Shown here piece by piece: positions 55,032 to 63,615 of a stretch of 64,000 nt of DNA (within the stretch, counting starts at the first letter, position 1; each line of letters opens with the position of its first letter). The position numbers and the translations under genes are program-made. Source of the stretch: Desulfobacterales bacterium (lineage in GTDB: Bacteria > Desulfobacterota > Desulfobacteria > Desulfobacterales > JARGFK01). The stretch spans positions 1-64,000 of the forward strand of contig JARGFK010000002.1 in the NCBI GenBank assembly GCA_029211065.1, written 5' to 3'. The notes beneath the pieces were generated by a model. That model was not told the DNA's origin and did not search any database. It saw nothing but the letters and a program-made list of their open reading frames with translations.

Positions 55032-55898
55032 GTGAGCTTTATGTTTGAAAATCTAAAGGAAGAAGAGGCCCGGACGTATGCCGTGGTGTTGTCCGCCGCC
55101 GGAATTGAATTTGATTTTATCAGGGGGTCCAGGGGCTGGAACCTTCGGGTCGATTCCGAAGATTACGAGCGCGCCTGCAAGGCGATCACATCGTATCTGT
55201 CGGAAAATGAGGGTCATCACCAGAAAGCGACAGCCCCCCCGGAGGCACATCAAAAAACAATGGCCGGCGTGTGGGCCGCGCTGCTGCTGCTGCTGGTTCA
55301 TATCTTTATAACACAGACGGTCGGTGACCGGGCGTTTATCGTCCGGTACGGCGCCTCTGCCCAAGACATTATAAACGGCCAGTATTACCGGGCCGTGACG
55401 GCCCTGATGCTGCACCTCGACAGCGTTCATTTAACAGGAAACATGGTGGGCATCGCCCTGTTTGGAACGGCCGTTTGCGCTGTGACCGGGTGGGGCGTGG
55501 GGGGGCTGATAATCCTCATGAGCGGCGCTGCGGGCAATTTATTGACAGCGGTATTTTTTCAAACAGACCATCTGTCCATCGGGGCTTCCACGGCCGTATT
55601 TGGCGCCGTGGGATTTCTGGCGACAGCGCAGTTTCTGAAACGGTACCGTGCGCCGGGGCGTCGAATCAGGGCCTGGGTTCCGCTGGGCGGCGGTCTTGCT
55701 CTTTTGGGTATATTGGGGACGGCGCCGCATGCGGATCTGGCGGCGCACCTGTTTGGTTTTGGAAGCGGGTTGGTGTCAGGTTTTTTTTATGGCTATTTTC
55801 CTAAGCGGCCGGCGTCAACGCCTTATCAAATCGTCTGCTTGTTGATTGCTTCCGGAGTGCTGACGGTCTGCTGGTGGGCGGGTGCCGGCGGACGCTGA
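55032..55898 (+). CDS. Rhomboid family intramembrane serine protease
   Basis: 288 residues from a GTG at 55032 with GGAGG six bases upstream. The N-terminal cytoplasmic part (about 1-75) is a small alpha/beta domain (DUF-like, seen in some bacterial rhomboids). The membrane domain then has HLTGN (first His/Asn group), SIGASTAVFG with catalytic Ser186, and LAAHLFGFGSG with catalytic His239. The Ser is followed by Thr (GASTAVFG) where GASGAVFG is more common. Cleaves membrane proteins within the bilayer; no candidate substrate nearby. Confidence 0.82.
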   Translation: MSFMFENLKEEEARTYAVVLSAAGIEFDFIRGSRGWNLRVDSEDYERACKAITSYLSENEGHHQKATAPPEAHQKTMAGVWAALLLLLVHIFITQTVGDRAFIVRYGASAQDIINGQYYRAVTALMLHLDSVHLTGNMVGIALFGTAVCAVTGWGVGGLIILMSGAAGNLLTAVFFQTDHLSIGASTAVFGAVGFLATAQFLKRYRAPGRRIRAWVPLGGGLALLGILGTAPHADLAAHLFGFGSGLVSGFFYGYFPKRPASTPYQIVCLLIASGVLTVCWWAGAGGR

Positions 55899-55964
55899 TT
55901 GAACCGCAATAGCAAGCGAATATAAAAATTAGATTAATAGTCCTTACGGTCGAATTCCGCCTCA

Positions 55965-56008
55965 GCGGGACTGTCCCGCCATTGCGGGACTGCAGGGTTC
56001 TTCAAAAA
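55965..56008. repeat. GCGGGAC inverted-repeat cluster between convergent genes
   Basis: GCGGGAC (55965-55971), GTCCCGC (55973-55979), GCGGGAC (55984-55990) and GGCGGGACC near 56012 alternate in orientation and can form competing hairpins, REP-like. A further AGACCC (56074) and GGGTCT (56092-56097) hairpin follows. They sit between the rhomboid gene and the convergent OsmC gene and probably act as terminators. Confidence 0.45.
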
Positions 56009-56141
56009 AAGCCTGCTGATCGGCGGGACCAAGCAGAACAACCCATGTGAAATGCCTGTCGGCGCGCAAGCTTAGACCCTTTAGGGTGAACGGGTCTCTT
56101 TTGACAATTTGGGCATTCACAGCGATAAGCCCAAAAAACCG

Positions 56142-56615
56142 TTATTCTATTTCATAGCGAATATCGATTTTTAGATCTTTTCGCAGGGAATGATATACCG
56201 AACAGTAGGTATCACGGGACAGCGCGATGGAGCGCTCTATTTTTTGGGGTGTGATGTCTTTTCCGCAGACGTGGATCATGAGTGTGATGTCGGTATAATA
56301 TTGGGGCGGCGTTAATTTTCGAATCCCTTCAACATCAACGCGAAAAGAGGCCACGGTACAGCGCATTTTTCGTAATATGGTCACCACGTCGATGGCCAGG
56401 CAGCCCGCAACGCTCAGCAGAAGCGTTTCCGTGGGCGAACAGCCCTCTTCATACTTGGGATCATATTCCACCTCATAGCCCCGCTGGGTCGTACCGATAA
56501 AATAGAGATCCCTTTCAAGGGTGAGGGATCCTTTGTTGACCGGCAGAATTTTTTTCTTGTATCCGCTCATGTCTTTTGCCGTAACAGTCTCGGGTCGATC
56601 TTTTTTCCGGGTCAT
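56142..56615 (-). CDS. OsmC/YhfA-type family protein
   Basis: 157 residues of the OsmC/Ohr fold. It carries EGCSPTETLLLSVAGCLAIDVVTIL, here split as EGCSPTETLLLSVAGC and LAIDVVTIL, and a second cysteine in IHVCGKD; typical Ohr enzymes have one Cys in the AAxCf motif and a second later. The central segment LRKMRCTVASF matches the YhfA subgroup. Possible thiol peroxidase or redox helper; it may lack peroxidase function. CAGGAG site upstream of the ATG. Confidence 0.78.
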   Translation of the reverse strand: MTRKKDRPETVTAKDMSGYKKKILPVNKGSLTLERDLYFIGTTQRGYEVEYDPKYEEGCSPTETLLLSVAGCLAIDVVTILRKMRCTVASFRVDVEGIRKLTPPQYYTDITLMIHVCGKDITPQKIERSIALSRDTYCSVYHSLRKDLKIDIRYEIE

Positions 56616-56977
56616 TTGATGCTCCTGAGGTTTATTTCAAACGGCTGCTCGTGTTTGAAAGATTATTTTCAAATTCTGTCGATGTCGTCAGCGTGAATAA
56701 CAGTGACCATTATATCACCCTCAGCCCCTATCCGCAATAGCGGGCGACGGCGAGCAAGGTCGCCTGCAGCGCATGGACTTCCGGATCTTATTGTTGCACG
56801 GCAGAAGCAGCCCTATGTTGACAGGTTGTACCGCCAGGATTTATATTGTAATTGAAACGGCGAAAATTGGAAAAAGCTTGGCGGCGGGCACAGAATACCC
56901 CCGGGCAGGGTTCAGTTTTCAATCGGCGACACCCGGGTTGTTAGAATGCGCGGGCAGCGCCCAAGGCGGTCAAAAAA
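56616..56977. other. Divergent intergenic region upstream of the protease-TPR gene
   Basis: 362 bases with no recognised gene. GGCGAC (56743-56748) and GTCGCC (56759-56764) form a hairpin. It should contain promoters for the OsmC and protease genes; none clear. Confidence 0.4.
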
Positions 56978-58453
56978 ATGAATGTAAAAAACAATAACGG
57001 CTGGATGGTCTGCGTCGGTATACTTTTATTTCTGTTCGGTTGTGCGGATTTTACCATAAAGCGCGGACAGGCGTCAGCGGATCTGATCGGGCTGGTTCAA
57101 AAAGTTCAGCCCGCGGTCGTCACTGTCGTTACCTACGATATAAACGGCGTCGCAGCAGACCTGGGCAGTGCTTTCTTTATGGATGCAAAGGGCCACCTGA
57201 TTACCAACTATCATGTGCTCAAAGGCGCCTACAGTGCCGAAGTAAAGACCCGTGACGGCAGAAAATATTCCATCGAATCGGTTGTTGCCGAAAACGAAGA
57301 GGCGGATATTATCAAGGTCAAAGTCTCAATCGGCGAAAAAGAATTTCACTGGGTAAAGCTCACGGAACAGGAACCGGTTATCGGAGAACGGATCCTGGTT
57401 GTGGGCAGCCCGTTGGGCCTTGAGCAGACCGTCAGTGAAGGGATTGAGTCGGCGGTTCGGGATCTGCCGCTCGTGGGAAAGGTATTTCAGCTGTCAGCTC
57501 CGATTTCACCGGGTTCGAGCGGCGGACCGGTTGTGAACATGAAGGGCAAGGTGGTCGGGGTGGTTTCATTTCAAGCAATGATGGGGCAAAATTTAAATTT
57601 TGCAGTGGCCAGCCAGGGGGTCCTTAATTTAAAGAATACGGACAAGGCCCAGTCCCTATCGGAATGGACCTATGACACCGGCCGCAAGACCCCACGGCTT
57701 GCCGAGGAACTGTGTAAAAAGGGCTTTAACTTTTCTATCCGGGGGGAGTTCAAAGAAGCGCTCAATTATTATAAGGAAGCCGCTGAAAAAAGCCCGGGAG
57801 ATGCCCTGGCCTGGTATGGCCTCGGAAGCTGTTATGTGGGGCTGGACAACCCCGAAGCGGCCATCGCAGCTTTCCTGCAGGCGGTTCGGGTAGACCCGCA
57901 GAACCCAACCCCCTACTATAACCTGGGCCGCTTCTACAGCTCGCTGGAACGTTACGACGAGGCCATTTCGTTTTATAAAAAAGCCGTTGAAGTGGATCCG
58001 GATCACGCCATGTCGTACTTTGATTTGGGAATCATATACAGCAAACAGGAAGCGTTTGGTGCGGGCGAACAGGCGTTTAAAGAGGTTCTGCGGATAGAAC
58101 CGTGGCATGCGCTTTCATACTATTTTATCGGGCTGGGCTACAGCGAACGCGGCCGCTATGACGCCGCCGTACAGGCCTATCAACAGGCCCTTAAGATCGA
58201 TCCGGAGTCGCTGCCGACGCTGTATCGGCTCGGCATTGCGTTTGGGAAACTCGGTAATGTTGCCGATGAAATTGCCTCCTATACGGCGGCCATACGGATT
58301 GATCCGGATTATGCGCCGCCCCATTTTAACATGGGGATTATCTATTTAAAAAATGGCGATAAGGCCGCCGCGCTCGGGGAATATAAGATTTTAAAGGGCC
58401 TGAATGCGGAGATGGCGGATATGCTGTTTGGTAATATTTACCGGAGTCCATGA
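56978..58453 (+). CDS. Lipoprotein with trypsin-like (Do/HtrA-type) protease domain and TPR repeats
   Basis: 491 residues. Signal and lipobox LLFLFGC (Cys22). Serine protease domain (about 35-215): TNYHVL with His79, EEADII with Asp110, PISPGSSGGPV with Ser181, so the triad is complete. No PDZ domain; instead six or so TPRs (about 235-480; e.g. DALAWYGLGSCYVGLDNPEA and NPTPYYNLGRFYSSLERYDE) take the C-terminal half. Probably an envelope quality-control protease whose TPRs bind substrate or partner. Start has a weak site. The next gene starts seven bases on. Confidence 0.85.
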   Translation: MNVKNNNGWMVCVGILLFLFGCADFTIKRGQASADLIGLVQKVQPAVVTVVTYDINGVAADLGSAFFMDAKGHLITNYHVLKGAYSAEVKTRDGRKYSIESVVAENEEADIIKVKVSIGEKEFHWVKLTEQEPVIGERILVVGSPLGLEQTVSEGIESAVRDLPLVGKVFQLSAPISPGSSGGPVVNMKGKVVGVVSFQAMMGQNLNFAVASQGVLNLKNTDKAQSLSEWTYDTGRKTPRLAEELCKKGFNFSIRGEFKEALNYYKEAAEKSPGDALAWYGLGSCYVGLDNPEAAIAAFLQAVRVDPQNPTPYYNLGRFYSSLERYDEAISFYKKAVEVDPDHAMSYFDLGIIYSKQEAFGAGEQAFKEVLRIEPWHALSYYFIGLGYSERGRYDAAVQAYQQALKIDPESLPTLYRLGIAFGKLGNVADEIASYTAAIRIDPDYAPPHFNMGIIYLKNGDKAAALGEYKILKGLNAEMADMLFGNIYRSP

Positions 58454-58459
58454 TACCCG

Positions 58460-59029
58460 ATGATCGTGCGCAGCGAAACAGCGGAAACCCCCGCCGACGT
58501 CCCCCTGATTGAGGTCAGCGGCCTGATCAAGCAATTCGGCAATATAGCGGCCGTTGACGATATCCGGTTTTCCGTTCAAAGGGGAGAAATACTGGGGTTG
58601 CTCGGACCGAACGGGGCTGGAAAAACAACCACCATTCAACTCCTGCTGGGGGTAACCACGCCCACATCCGGGCAGATTCTCATTTTTGGCCTGGATCTGA
58701 ACCGGGATCGCAGGCGCATCCTGCAGCGGGTAAATTTTTCTTCAACCTATACAAATCTGCCCACCAATCTGACGGTATGGGAAAATCCGAATGTCTTTGC
58801 AAAGTGCTACGGTCTCAGAAAACCGGAGCGCAAGATCAAGGAGCTGCTGGAGCTTTTCAGCATCCAGAACACGCTCCGTACGCGGACCGGACAACTGTCC
58901 ACCGGCCAGATGACAAGGCTGAACCTTGCCAAAGCCCTTATCAACGATCCTGAAATTATCTTTCTGGACGAGCCCACGGCCGGTCTGGACCTATATGGAA
59001 TAAATTCATCGAAACAAAGGGAGTATAAA
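58460..59029 (+). pseudogene. Truncated ABC ATP-binding protein, running in frame into the next gene
   Basis: About 190 codons. Walker A GPNGAGKTTT, signature LSTGQMTRLNLAKAL and Walker B IIFLDEPTAGLD are present, and ATP binding could occur. After AGLD the ABC sequence stops (DLYGINSSKQREYK) and lacks the H-loop and the last part of the domain. The frame continues without a stop to the ATG of the following gene (59030). Looks like the 5' part of a transport ATPase left after a deletion that joined it to the next gene. No permease partner is near. Confidence 0.7.
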
Positions 59030-59419
59030 ATGACAGCACAGCAGGGTGACAGAACACCGCCCATGACGCTCCGGCAAGCCGTCATGGCGTTTTCTCAAAG
59101 CGAAAAAATAAAAGCCGGTCTGATCTGGGTTTCCCAGGCCGTCAACCAAAGCGTCACCCTGCCGGATCTTGAAAAAAAAGGAGCGGCCGGCGTGATCCGG
59201 TCGACGCTGGCGATGATCTATCACGAGCTGCACCTTGCCGGGAAATTGGGCGGCGGGGATTCCTGGCGCGAAATTGAAAAGCATTTGGATATGGCCCTGG
59301 TGATGATTGATTCACAGGTCCTGCCGGAAGCGACTTTTCATCTGACACGGGCGCTCAGCCGGGTGACCACCATCGGCCAGCGCGCCATGACGGTGTTAAA
59401 ACAGCAGGGACTGATCTGA
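59030..59419 (+). CDS. Small helical protein of unknown function, paired with the RNase H-fold gene
   Basis: 129 residues starting MTAQQGDRTPPMTLRQAVMA at an ATG that has AGGGAG about eight bases upstream, so it is a gene of its own despite the frame joining with the truncated ABC ATPase. Mostly amphipathic helix, no signal peptide, no motif recognised. Its stop overlaps the next start (TGATG), so translation is coupled with the nuclease. Confidence 0.6.
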   Translation: MTAQQGDRTPPMTLRQAVMAFSQSEKIKAGLIWVSQAVNQSVTLPDLEKKGAAGVIRSTLAMIYHELHLAGKLGGGDSWREIEKHLDMALVMIDSQVLPEATFHLTRALSRVTTIGQRAMTVLKQQGLI

Positions 59420-60291
59420 TGCTGAAAAACACGTTTCATCATCTGCCGGGAATCGGCGCACTCACCGAGCGGCAAATCTGGTCGGCCGGCATTCTTGCCT
59501 GGGATGATTTTAAGGAACCCAACCCCTTAAAATGGTCTTCGGCCCGAACGGCGGCCTGTAGGGTCGGGCTGCAAACATCGCAAAAATATCTTCTAGACAA
59601 CCATCCGGGTTACTTTACCGGTCATTTGCCTTCAAGCCAGCACTGGCGTATTTTTCCCGAGTTCAGAAACACGACGGCGTATCTGGATATCGAAACCACC
59701 GGCATGGACCCCTATGATCAGTCCATCACGACCATCGCCCTCTACGATGGACGATCGGTGTTTTATTACATCGCGGGACAAAACCTGGAGAGGTTTAAAT
59801 CCGATATTACCCGTTACGGCCTGATCGTCACCTACAACGGGAAATGTTTCGATATTCCGTTTGTCGAAAAGGATCTGAATATACGGCTCCCCCAGGCCCA
59901 TATTGATTTGCGCTATGTACTGGCCGGCCTTGGGATTACGGGGGGCCTCAAACGCTGTGAAGCCAAGCTGGGTCTTGCGCGGGGGGATCTGGCCGGGGTG
60001 GATGGTTTTTTTGCCGTCTTGCTGTGGAACGAGTATCGGCAATATAAAAATACAAAAGCCCTGCAAACGCTCCTGGCCTACAATATCCAGGATGCGGTCA
60101 ACCTTGAGACCCTGATGGTGATGGCTTACAACCTGAAAATCAAGGAAACCCCGTTTGCCAGCAGCCACCGGATGGATTTGACGCCAATCCCTACCGTGCC
60201 GTTTAACCCCGACCCCCCAACCATCGCACAAATAAAACAGCGCTATACTTTCGGAAATCATTTTCAGGGCTATAATCCGACACGGGGCTGA
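59419..60291 (+). CDS. RNase H-fold (YprB-type) DEDD exonuclease domain protein
   Basis: 290 residues. DEDDy-type exonuclease motifs: LDIETTGMD (Asp/Glu), VTYNGKCFDIPF (second Asp), QAHIDLRYVL and AYNIQDAVNL (Tyr/Asp). The N-terminus may hold a helix-hairpin-helix-like segment (HLPGIGALTERQIWSAGI). Probably degrades or processes DNA or RNA ends. TGATG overlap with the upstream gene. Start is one base into the preceding stop. Confidence 0.75.
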   Translation: MLKNTFHHLPGIGALTERQIWSAGILAWDDFKEPNPLKWSSARTAACRVGLQTSQKYLLDNHPGYFTGHLPSSQHWRIFPEFRNTTAYLDIETTGMDPYDQSITTIALYDGRSVFYYIAGQNLERFKSDITRYGLIVTYNGKCFDIPFVEKDLNIRLPQAHIDLRYVLAGLGITGGLKRCEAKLGLARGDLAGVDGFFAVLLWNEYRQYKNTKALQTLLAYNIQDAVNLETLMVMAYNLKIKETPFASSHRMDLTPIPTVPFNPDPPTIAQIKQRYTFGNHFQGYNPTRG

Positions 60292-60441
60292 TCTTTTGAC
60301 CGGTCAAACGACCCGCCGACGCGAACAAGTCCTCCTGATCCGGGTTGATCGTATCGCAAGAATCTTTTGCGAAATATACCCTGATGGGTTATATCCATCC
60401 TAGCGGGTTTTTGAAAAAATTTTTTGGAAGGAAAAATTTAG

Positions 60442-61635
60442 ATGCGGCCATGGCGCAGAAATCTTTATATCATGTTTGCAGTACAGCTGGTTTCCATGTC
60501 GGGGTTCAGTCTGGTGTTTCCGTTTCTGCCGCTTTATATAAAACAGCTGGGCATATCAACGGGAGGCTCGACGGAATTCTGGTCGGGTTTGGTCTTTTCC
60601 GCCCAGGCCCTCACCATGATGATTTCCGCACCCATCTGGGGCGCGGTGGCGGACCGTTTCGGCCGAAAGTTGATGCTGGCGCGGGCCACATTCGGCGGCG
60701 CGGTGTTGCTGGCGGCCATGGGGTTTGCCCAAAGCGCCGAGCAGCTGGTCCTGCTGCGGGCGTTGCAGGGGCTGGTAACCGGCACCATTCCGGCTGCCAA
60801 TGCGCTGGTGGCGGCTTCAGCCCCCAGGGAACATTCCGGCGAAGCCCTTGGCCTGCTCCAGACCGGCGCCTGGATCGGCGTTGCCGTCGGCCCCCTGGTG
60901 GGGGGCGTTATCGGTGATGCCATTGGTTTCAGGGAAAGCTTCTGGATAACCGGCGCACTGCTGGCCATTTCCGGCGCCGCGGTGCTGTTATGGGTTCAGG
61001 AAGACTTTCATCCGGTGGATAAAGCTAAACGGCCGCGATTTATAGCCGGTTATCGCTGGCTGCTGCAGACGCCCGTCATGATCCAACTTTATGCCATTAC
61101 CTTCCTGCAGGCCCTTGGGCGCATGATCATCATGCCGGTCGCGGCGCTGTTTATCATGCAGTTGATGGGAACAACGGTTGGGGCTGCCACCGTAACCGGA
61201 ATCATGATGGGCGCCATGGCGGTGACCAGTTCTGTCAGCGGGGCTTTGATGGGACGGATGGGCGACCGTATCGGCCACGGCCGGATACTGCTGGTGTCGG
61301 CGCTGGCGGCCATCGTCTTTTACCTGCCCCAGTCTTTTGTCACCGCCCCGTGGCAGCTGGTGATGCTGCAGGCCCTGACGGGCCTGGCCAACGGCGGTAT
61401 GATTCCGGCAGTGGCGGCCCTGATGAATTTACAGGATACGTCCGGCAGCCAGGGCGCTATTTTCGGTCTGAACGCCAGTATTACCGCAGCCGGCCGCAGC
61501 CTGGCGCCGATGCTGGGGGCCTCGATGGCCATTTGGTTCGGGGTGCGAAGTGTTTTTCTGGCCGCCGCCTGCATATACGCCGTCGCTGCGATAGTGGCCA
61601 TTTACATTTATCGTGCCGGTTTGCGGCAGCGCTAG
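60442..61635 (+). CDS. MFS efflux-type transporter
   Basis: 397 residues, 12 predicted helices. Loop 2-3 signature [13 protein letters not shown] and motif C-like [14 protein letters not shown] place it among drug/proton antiporters; the second half repeats [28 protein letters not shown] lies upstream of the start. Substrate unknown; no local regulator is linked. Confidence 0.85.
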   Translation: MRPWRRNLYIMFAVQLVSMSGFSLVFPFLPLYIKQLGISTGGSTEFWSGLVFSAQALTMMISAPIWGAVADRFGRKLMLARATFGGAVLLAAMGFAQSAEQLVLLRALQGLVTGTIPAANALVAASAPREHSGEALGLLQTGAWIGVAVGPLVGGVIGDAIGFRESFWITGALLAISGAAVLLWVQEDFHPVDKAKRPRFIAGYRWLLQTPVMIQLYAITFLQALGRMIIMPVAALFIMQLMGTTVGAATVTGIMMGAMAVTSSVSGALMGRMGDRIGHGRILLVSALAAIVFYLPQSFVTAPWQLVMLQALTGLANGGMIPAVAALMNLQDTSGSQGAIFGLNASITAAGRSLAPMLGASMAIWFGVRSVFLAAACIYAVAAIVAIYIYRAGLRQR

Positions 61636-61720
61636 CCGGTATCCTCATATCAACCAAATTATAAAATTTCTATAAAGATCTCAAGGTGTGGATCCCCTTC
61701 CAGGGGATCTGCTAGATGCC

Positions 61721-61930
61721 TCAACCGCCGCCTGCGGGTTTGCAGGCCGGCTGCGTGAACCCACCGGCGCCGGTGGGGATTCCATTGGGACGGACGCATC
61801 CCGCCGACATAAGTTTTTGTACTTTTTTACCGCGGCACTGGGGGCAAAACGGCCCCGGGTCGCTGCTGGAAAACGTGAGATGTTCAAAGCAGTGATCGCA
61901 TTTTTCGCAAACATATTCAAAAATGGGCAT
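61721..61930 (-). CDS. FmdB-type zinc-ribbon protein
   Basis: 69 residues, beginning MPIFEYVCEKCDHCFEHL and continuing PFCPQCRGKKVQKLMSAG, a CxxC...CxxC zinc ribbon, the hallmark of FmdB-family small proteins. A glycine-rich tail follows. Start at 61930 with GGAG six bases upstream; the longer reading (61948) is unlikely. Probable regulatory or chaperone role; unknown. Confidence 0.75.
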   Translation of the reverse strand: MPIFEYVCEKCDHCFEHLTFSSSDPGPFCPQCRGKKVQKLMSAGCVRPNGIPTGAGGFTQPACKPAGGG

Positions 61931-62105
61931 ACCAAACTCCTGTTTCATAAAATTAACAAAACCATAAGACCCGGAAGCGGCAAGTCAAGCGGTGCCCCTG
62001 TCGAATTCCCCGCTTTGATACCCCGCAGCTTGTCGAAGATCCCGGTTTATCGGGGCTGCGGGGAGCTTCATTCTTAAGAACAGGTTTCTGATGCATCCGA
62101 ATCAA

Positions 62106-62810
62106 TTAGATGGACACGCTCTCGCCGCCAGCCGGGGCCATGATTTTCACGTTCGGCGCTTTTTGACCGCACAGCTTGATGAACTCATCGGCGGTTTTGG
62201 CAACGATGGGAAAGGATGCGTAATGGATCGGCATCGCTTTCTTGGGGCCGAGCATTTTAACCGCTTCGGCCGCCTGATAGGCATCCATGGTAAAAACGCC
62301 GCCCATGGGCACGATGGCGACATCCAAGGGATAGAGCCGGCTGTAAAGGGCCATTTCACTGAAAAGACTGGTGTCGCCGGCATGATAAACGGTGGTGCCG
62401 TCGGCCGCCTGGACAATATTGCCCAGGGCACAGGCCGTATCCGATGCATGAAATGCCGGCGTGGAGGTGACCTTGACCCAGTCCAGCTGGACCCCACCGC
62501 CGACCATGTACCCGAAGCCGAAGTTGACGACCTGTTTTTCATTAAAACCTTCCGCCACCAGCCGCTTGACGGTCTGGACCGGACCGCCCAGCAGCGCGCC
62601 GGTCTTGTTGCAGAGGTCCACGGCAGAACCCATGTGGTCAAAATGGTCGTGGCTCAGAAGCACCAGATCTGCCCGCTCTATTTCTTCGGTGTCGACGGGA
62701 CAACCCGGGTTGCCGTTATCCTTGGTCCAGGGATCGAAAAGAATCACCTTGTCGTCGGACGTGGTAAATTCAACAAATGAATGACCCAACCATCTAATTT
62801 TTCCTGCCAT
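62106..62810 (-). CDS. UPF0173 metal-dependent hydrolase (beta-lactamase fold)
   Basis: 234 residues. Metallo-beta-lactamase fold: WLGHSFVEF, LLSHDHFDHMGSA (HxHxDH), an AFHASDTACALG segment, TVYHAGDTSLF and PIHYASF. Length and motifs fit the YtkL/UPF0173 family, for which some members are acyl-homoserine lactone or lipid hydrolases, otherwise unknown. AGGAGGAGG site right before the ATG. Confidence 0.88.
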   Translation of the reverse strand: MAGKIRWLGHSFVEFTTSDDKVILFDPWTKDNGNPGCPVDTEEIERADLVLLSHDHFDHMGSAVDLCNKTGALLGGPVQTVKRLVAEGFNEKQVVNFGFGYMVGGGVQLDWVKVTSTPAFHASDTACALGNIVQAADGTTVYHAGDTSLFSEMALYSRLYPLDVAIVPMGGVFTMDAYQAAEAVKMLGPKKAMPIHYASFPIVAKTADEFIKLCGQKAPNVKIMAPAGGESVSI

Positions 62811-63131
62811 ATTGCCTCCTCCTGTGAATCGAAATGGGTGACGGACAATTCCGCCCGAACCGAATGTTTATAACAAACGTAAAAAGATAAAACCGTTATA
62901 GTTGTTGCAGTGTTAAGGATAATCGACATGTCCGAAAGTTGTCAAGCCGTTTTCAGGTCCTTTTCGGGAACGATCCGCCGGCTTGCATGAGCAATTTATG
63001 GCGGTTCATTTTATTTTCAGAGAAATGCCGATCCGACCGCTATTCGTTTGCGTTCCGGGGGTTGATCTGATAGAGGTGCAGGCGGCCGACAGGCTGAAAG
63101 CGTCTATTCATCACACAGGAGGCAACATCTC
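62811..63131. other. Divergent intergenic region
   Basis: 321 bases between the UPF0173 gene and the next gene; no gene or structured RNA recognised. Confidence 0.4.
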
Positions 63132-63476
63132 ATGGCAGACGAACAGAACGAATCTTTTAATTTAACGGTAAACCGAGCCAATCTGTTCAAGGAAGAATCC
63201 TATACCGATATGAGGGCCTGTACCGTCAGGCAACTGTCCCCGGTCAATCCGGACGGTTCACCGGACAAGGGCCGCAAAATTCTTTATGTGGGCCAGACCC
63301 ACGTGGTGACCCCGGCCGGACCGATCCCGATCCAGAGCATGATTCAGGCCAAAGACCTGCAGCAGGCGTTCAAGAAGTTCCCCGAAACCATGAAAGCGGC
63401 CATGGACCACCTCATCGAAGAGGCCAAAAAAGCCCAGCAGCAGGAACAGTCCCGTATTGTTGTCCCCGGGCGATAG
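63132..63476 (+). CDS. Hypothetical cytosolic protein, 114 residues
   Basis: Not recognised. Reads MADEQNESFNLTVNRANLF, followed by DMRACTVRQLSPVNPDGS and VVTPAGPIPIQSMIQAKDLQ, with a C-terminal helix rich in Lys/Gln (ALIEEAKKAQQQ-like). No signal peptide. AGGAGG lies about ten bases before the ATG, so it is expressed. Conserved small proteins of this style occur in sulfate reducers, but I do not know a function. Confidence 0.6.
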   Translation: MADEQNESFNLTVNRANLFKEESYTDMRACTVRQLSPVNPDGSPDKGRKILYVGQTHVVTPAGPIPIQSMIQAKDLQQAFKKFPETMKAAMDHLIEEAKKAQQQEQSRIVVPGR

Positions 63477-63615
63477 AGCGATTTTATTCTAACAAGAAAA
63501 ACCGGGTGAATATGGTCCGGTCAGCGTTAACCGGCTTGCCTTGGATTTTTGTGTTTAAAAATACAAAATCCAAAGACCAAATTACAAACAACGCCGACCT
63601 CTGCAGCGAAAAGAC

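Noticed and set aside
56773-56997. Frame of 74 codons upstream of the protease-TPR gene
   Set aside because: Weak start, overlaps the protease start in another frame, and no family resemblance.
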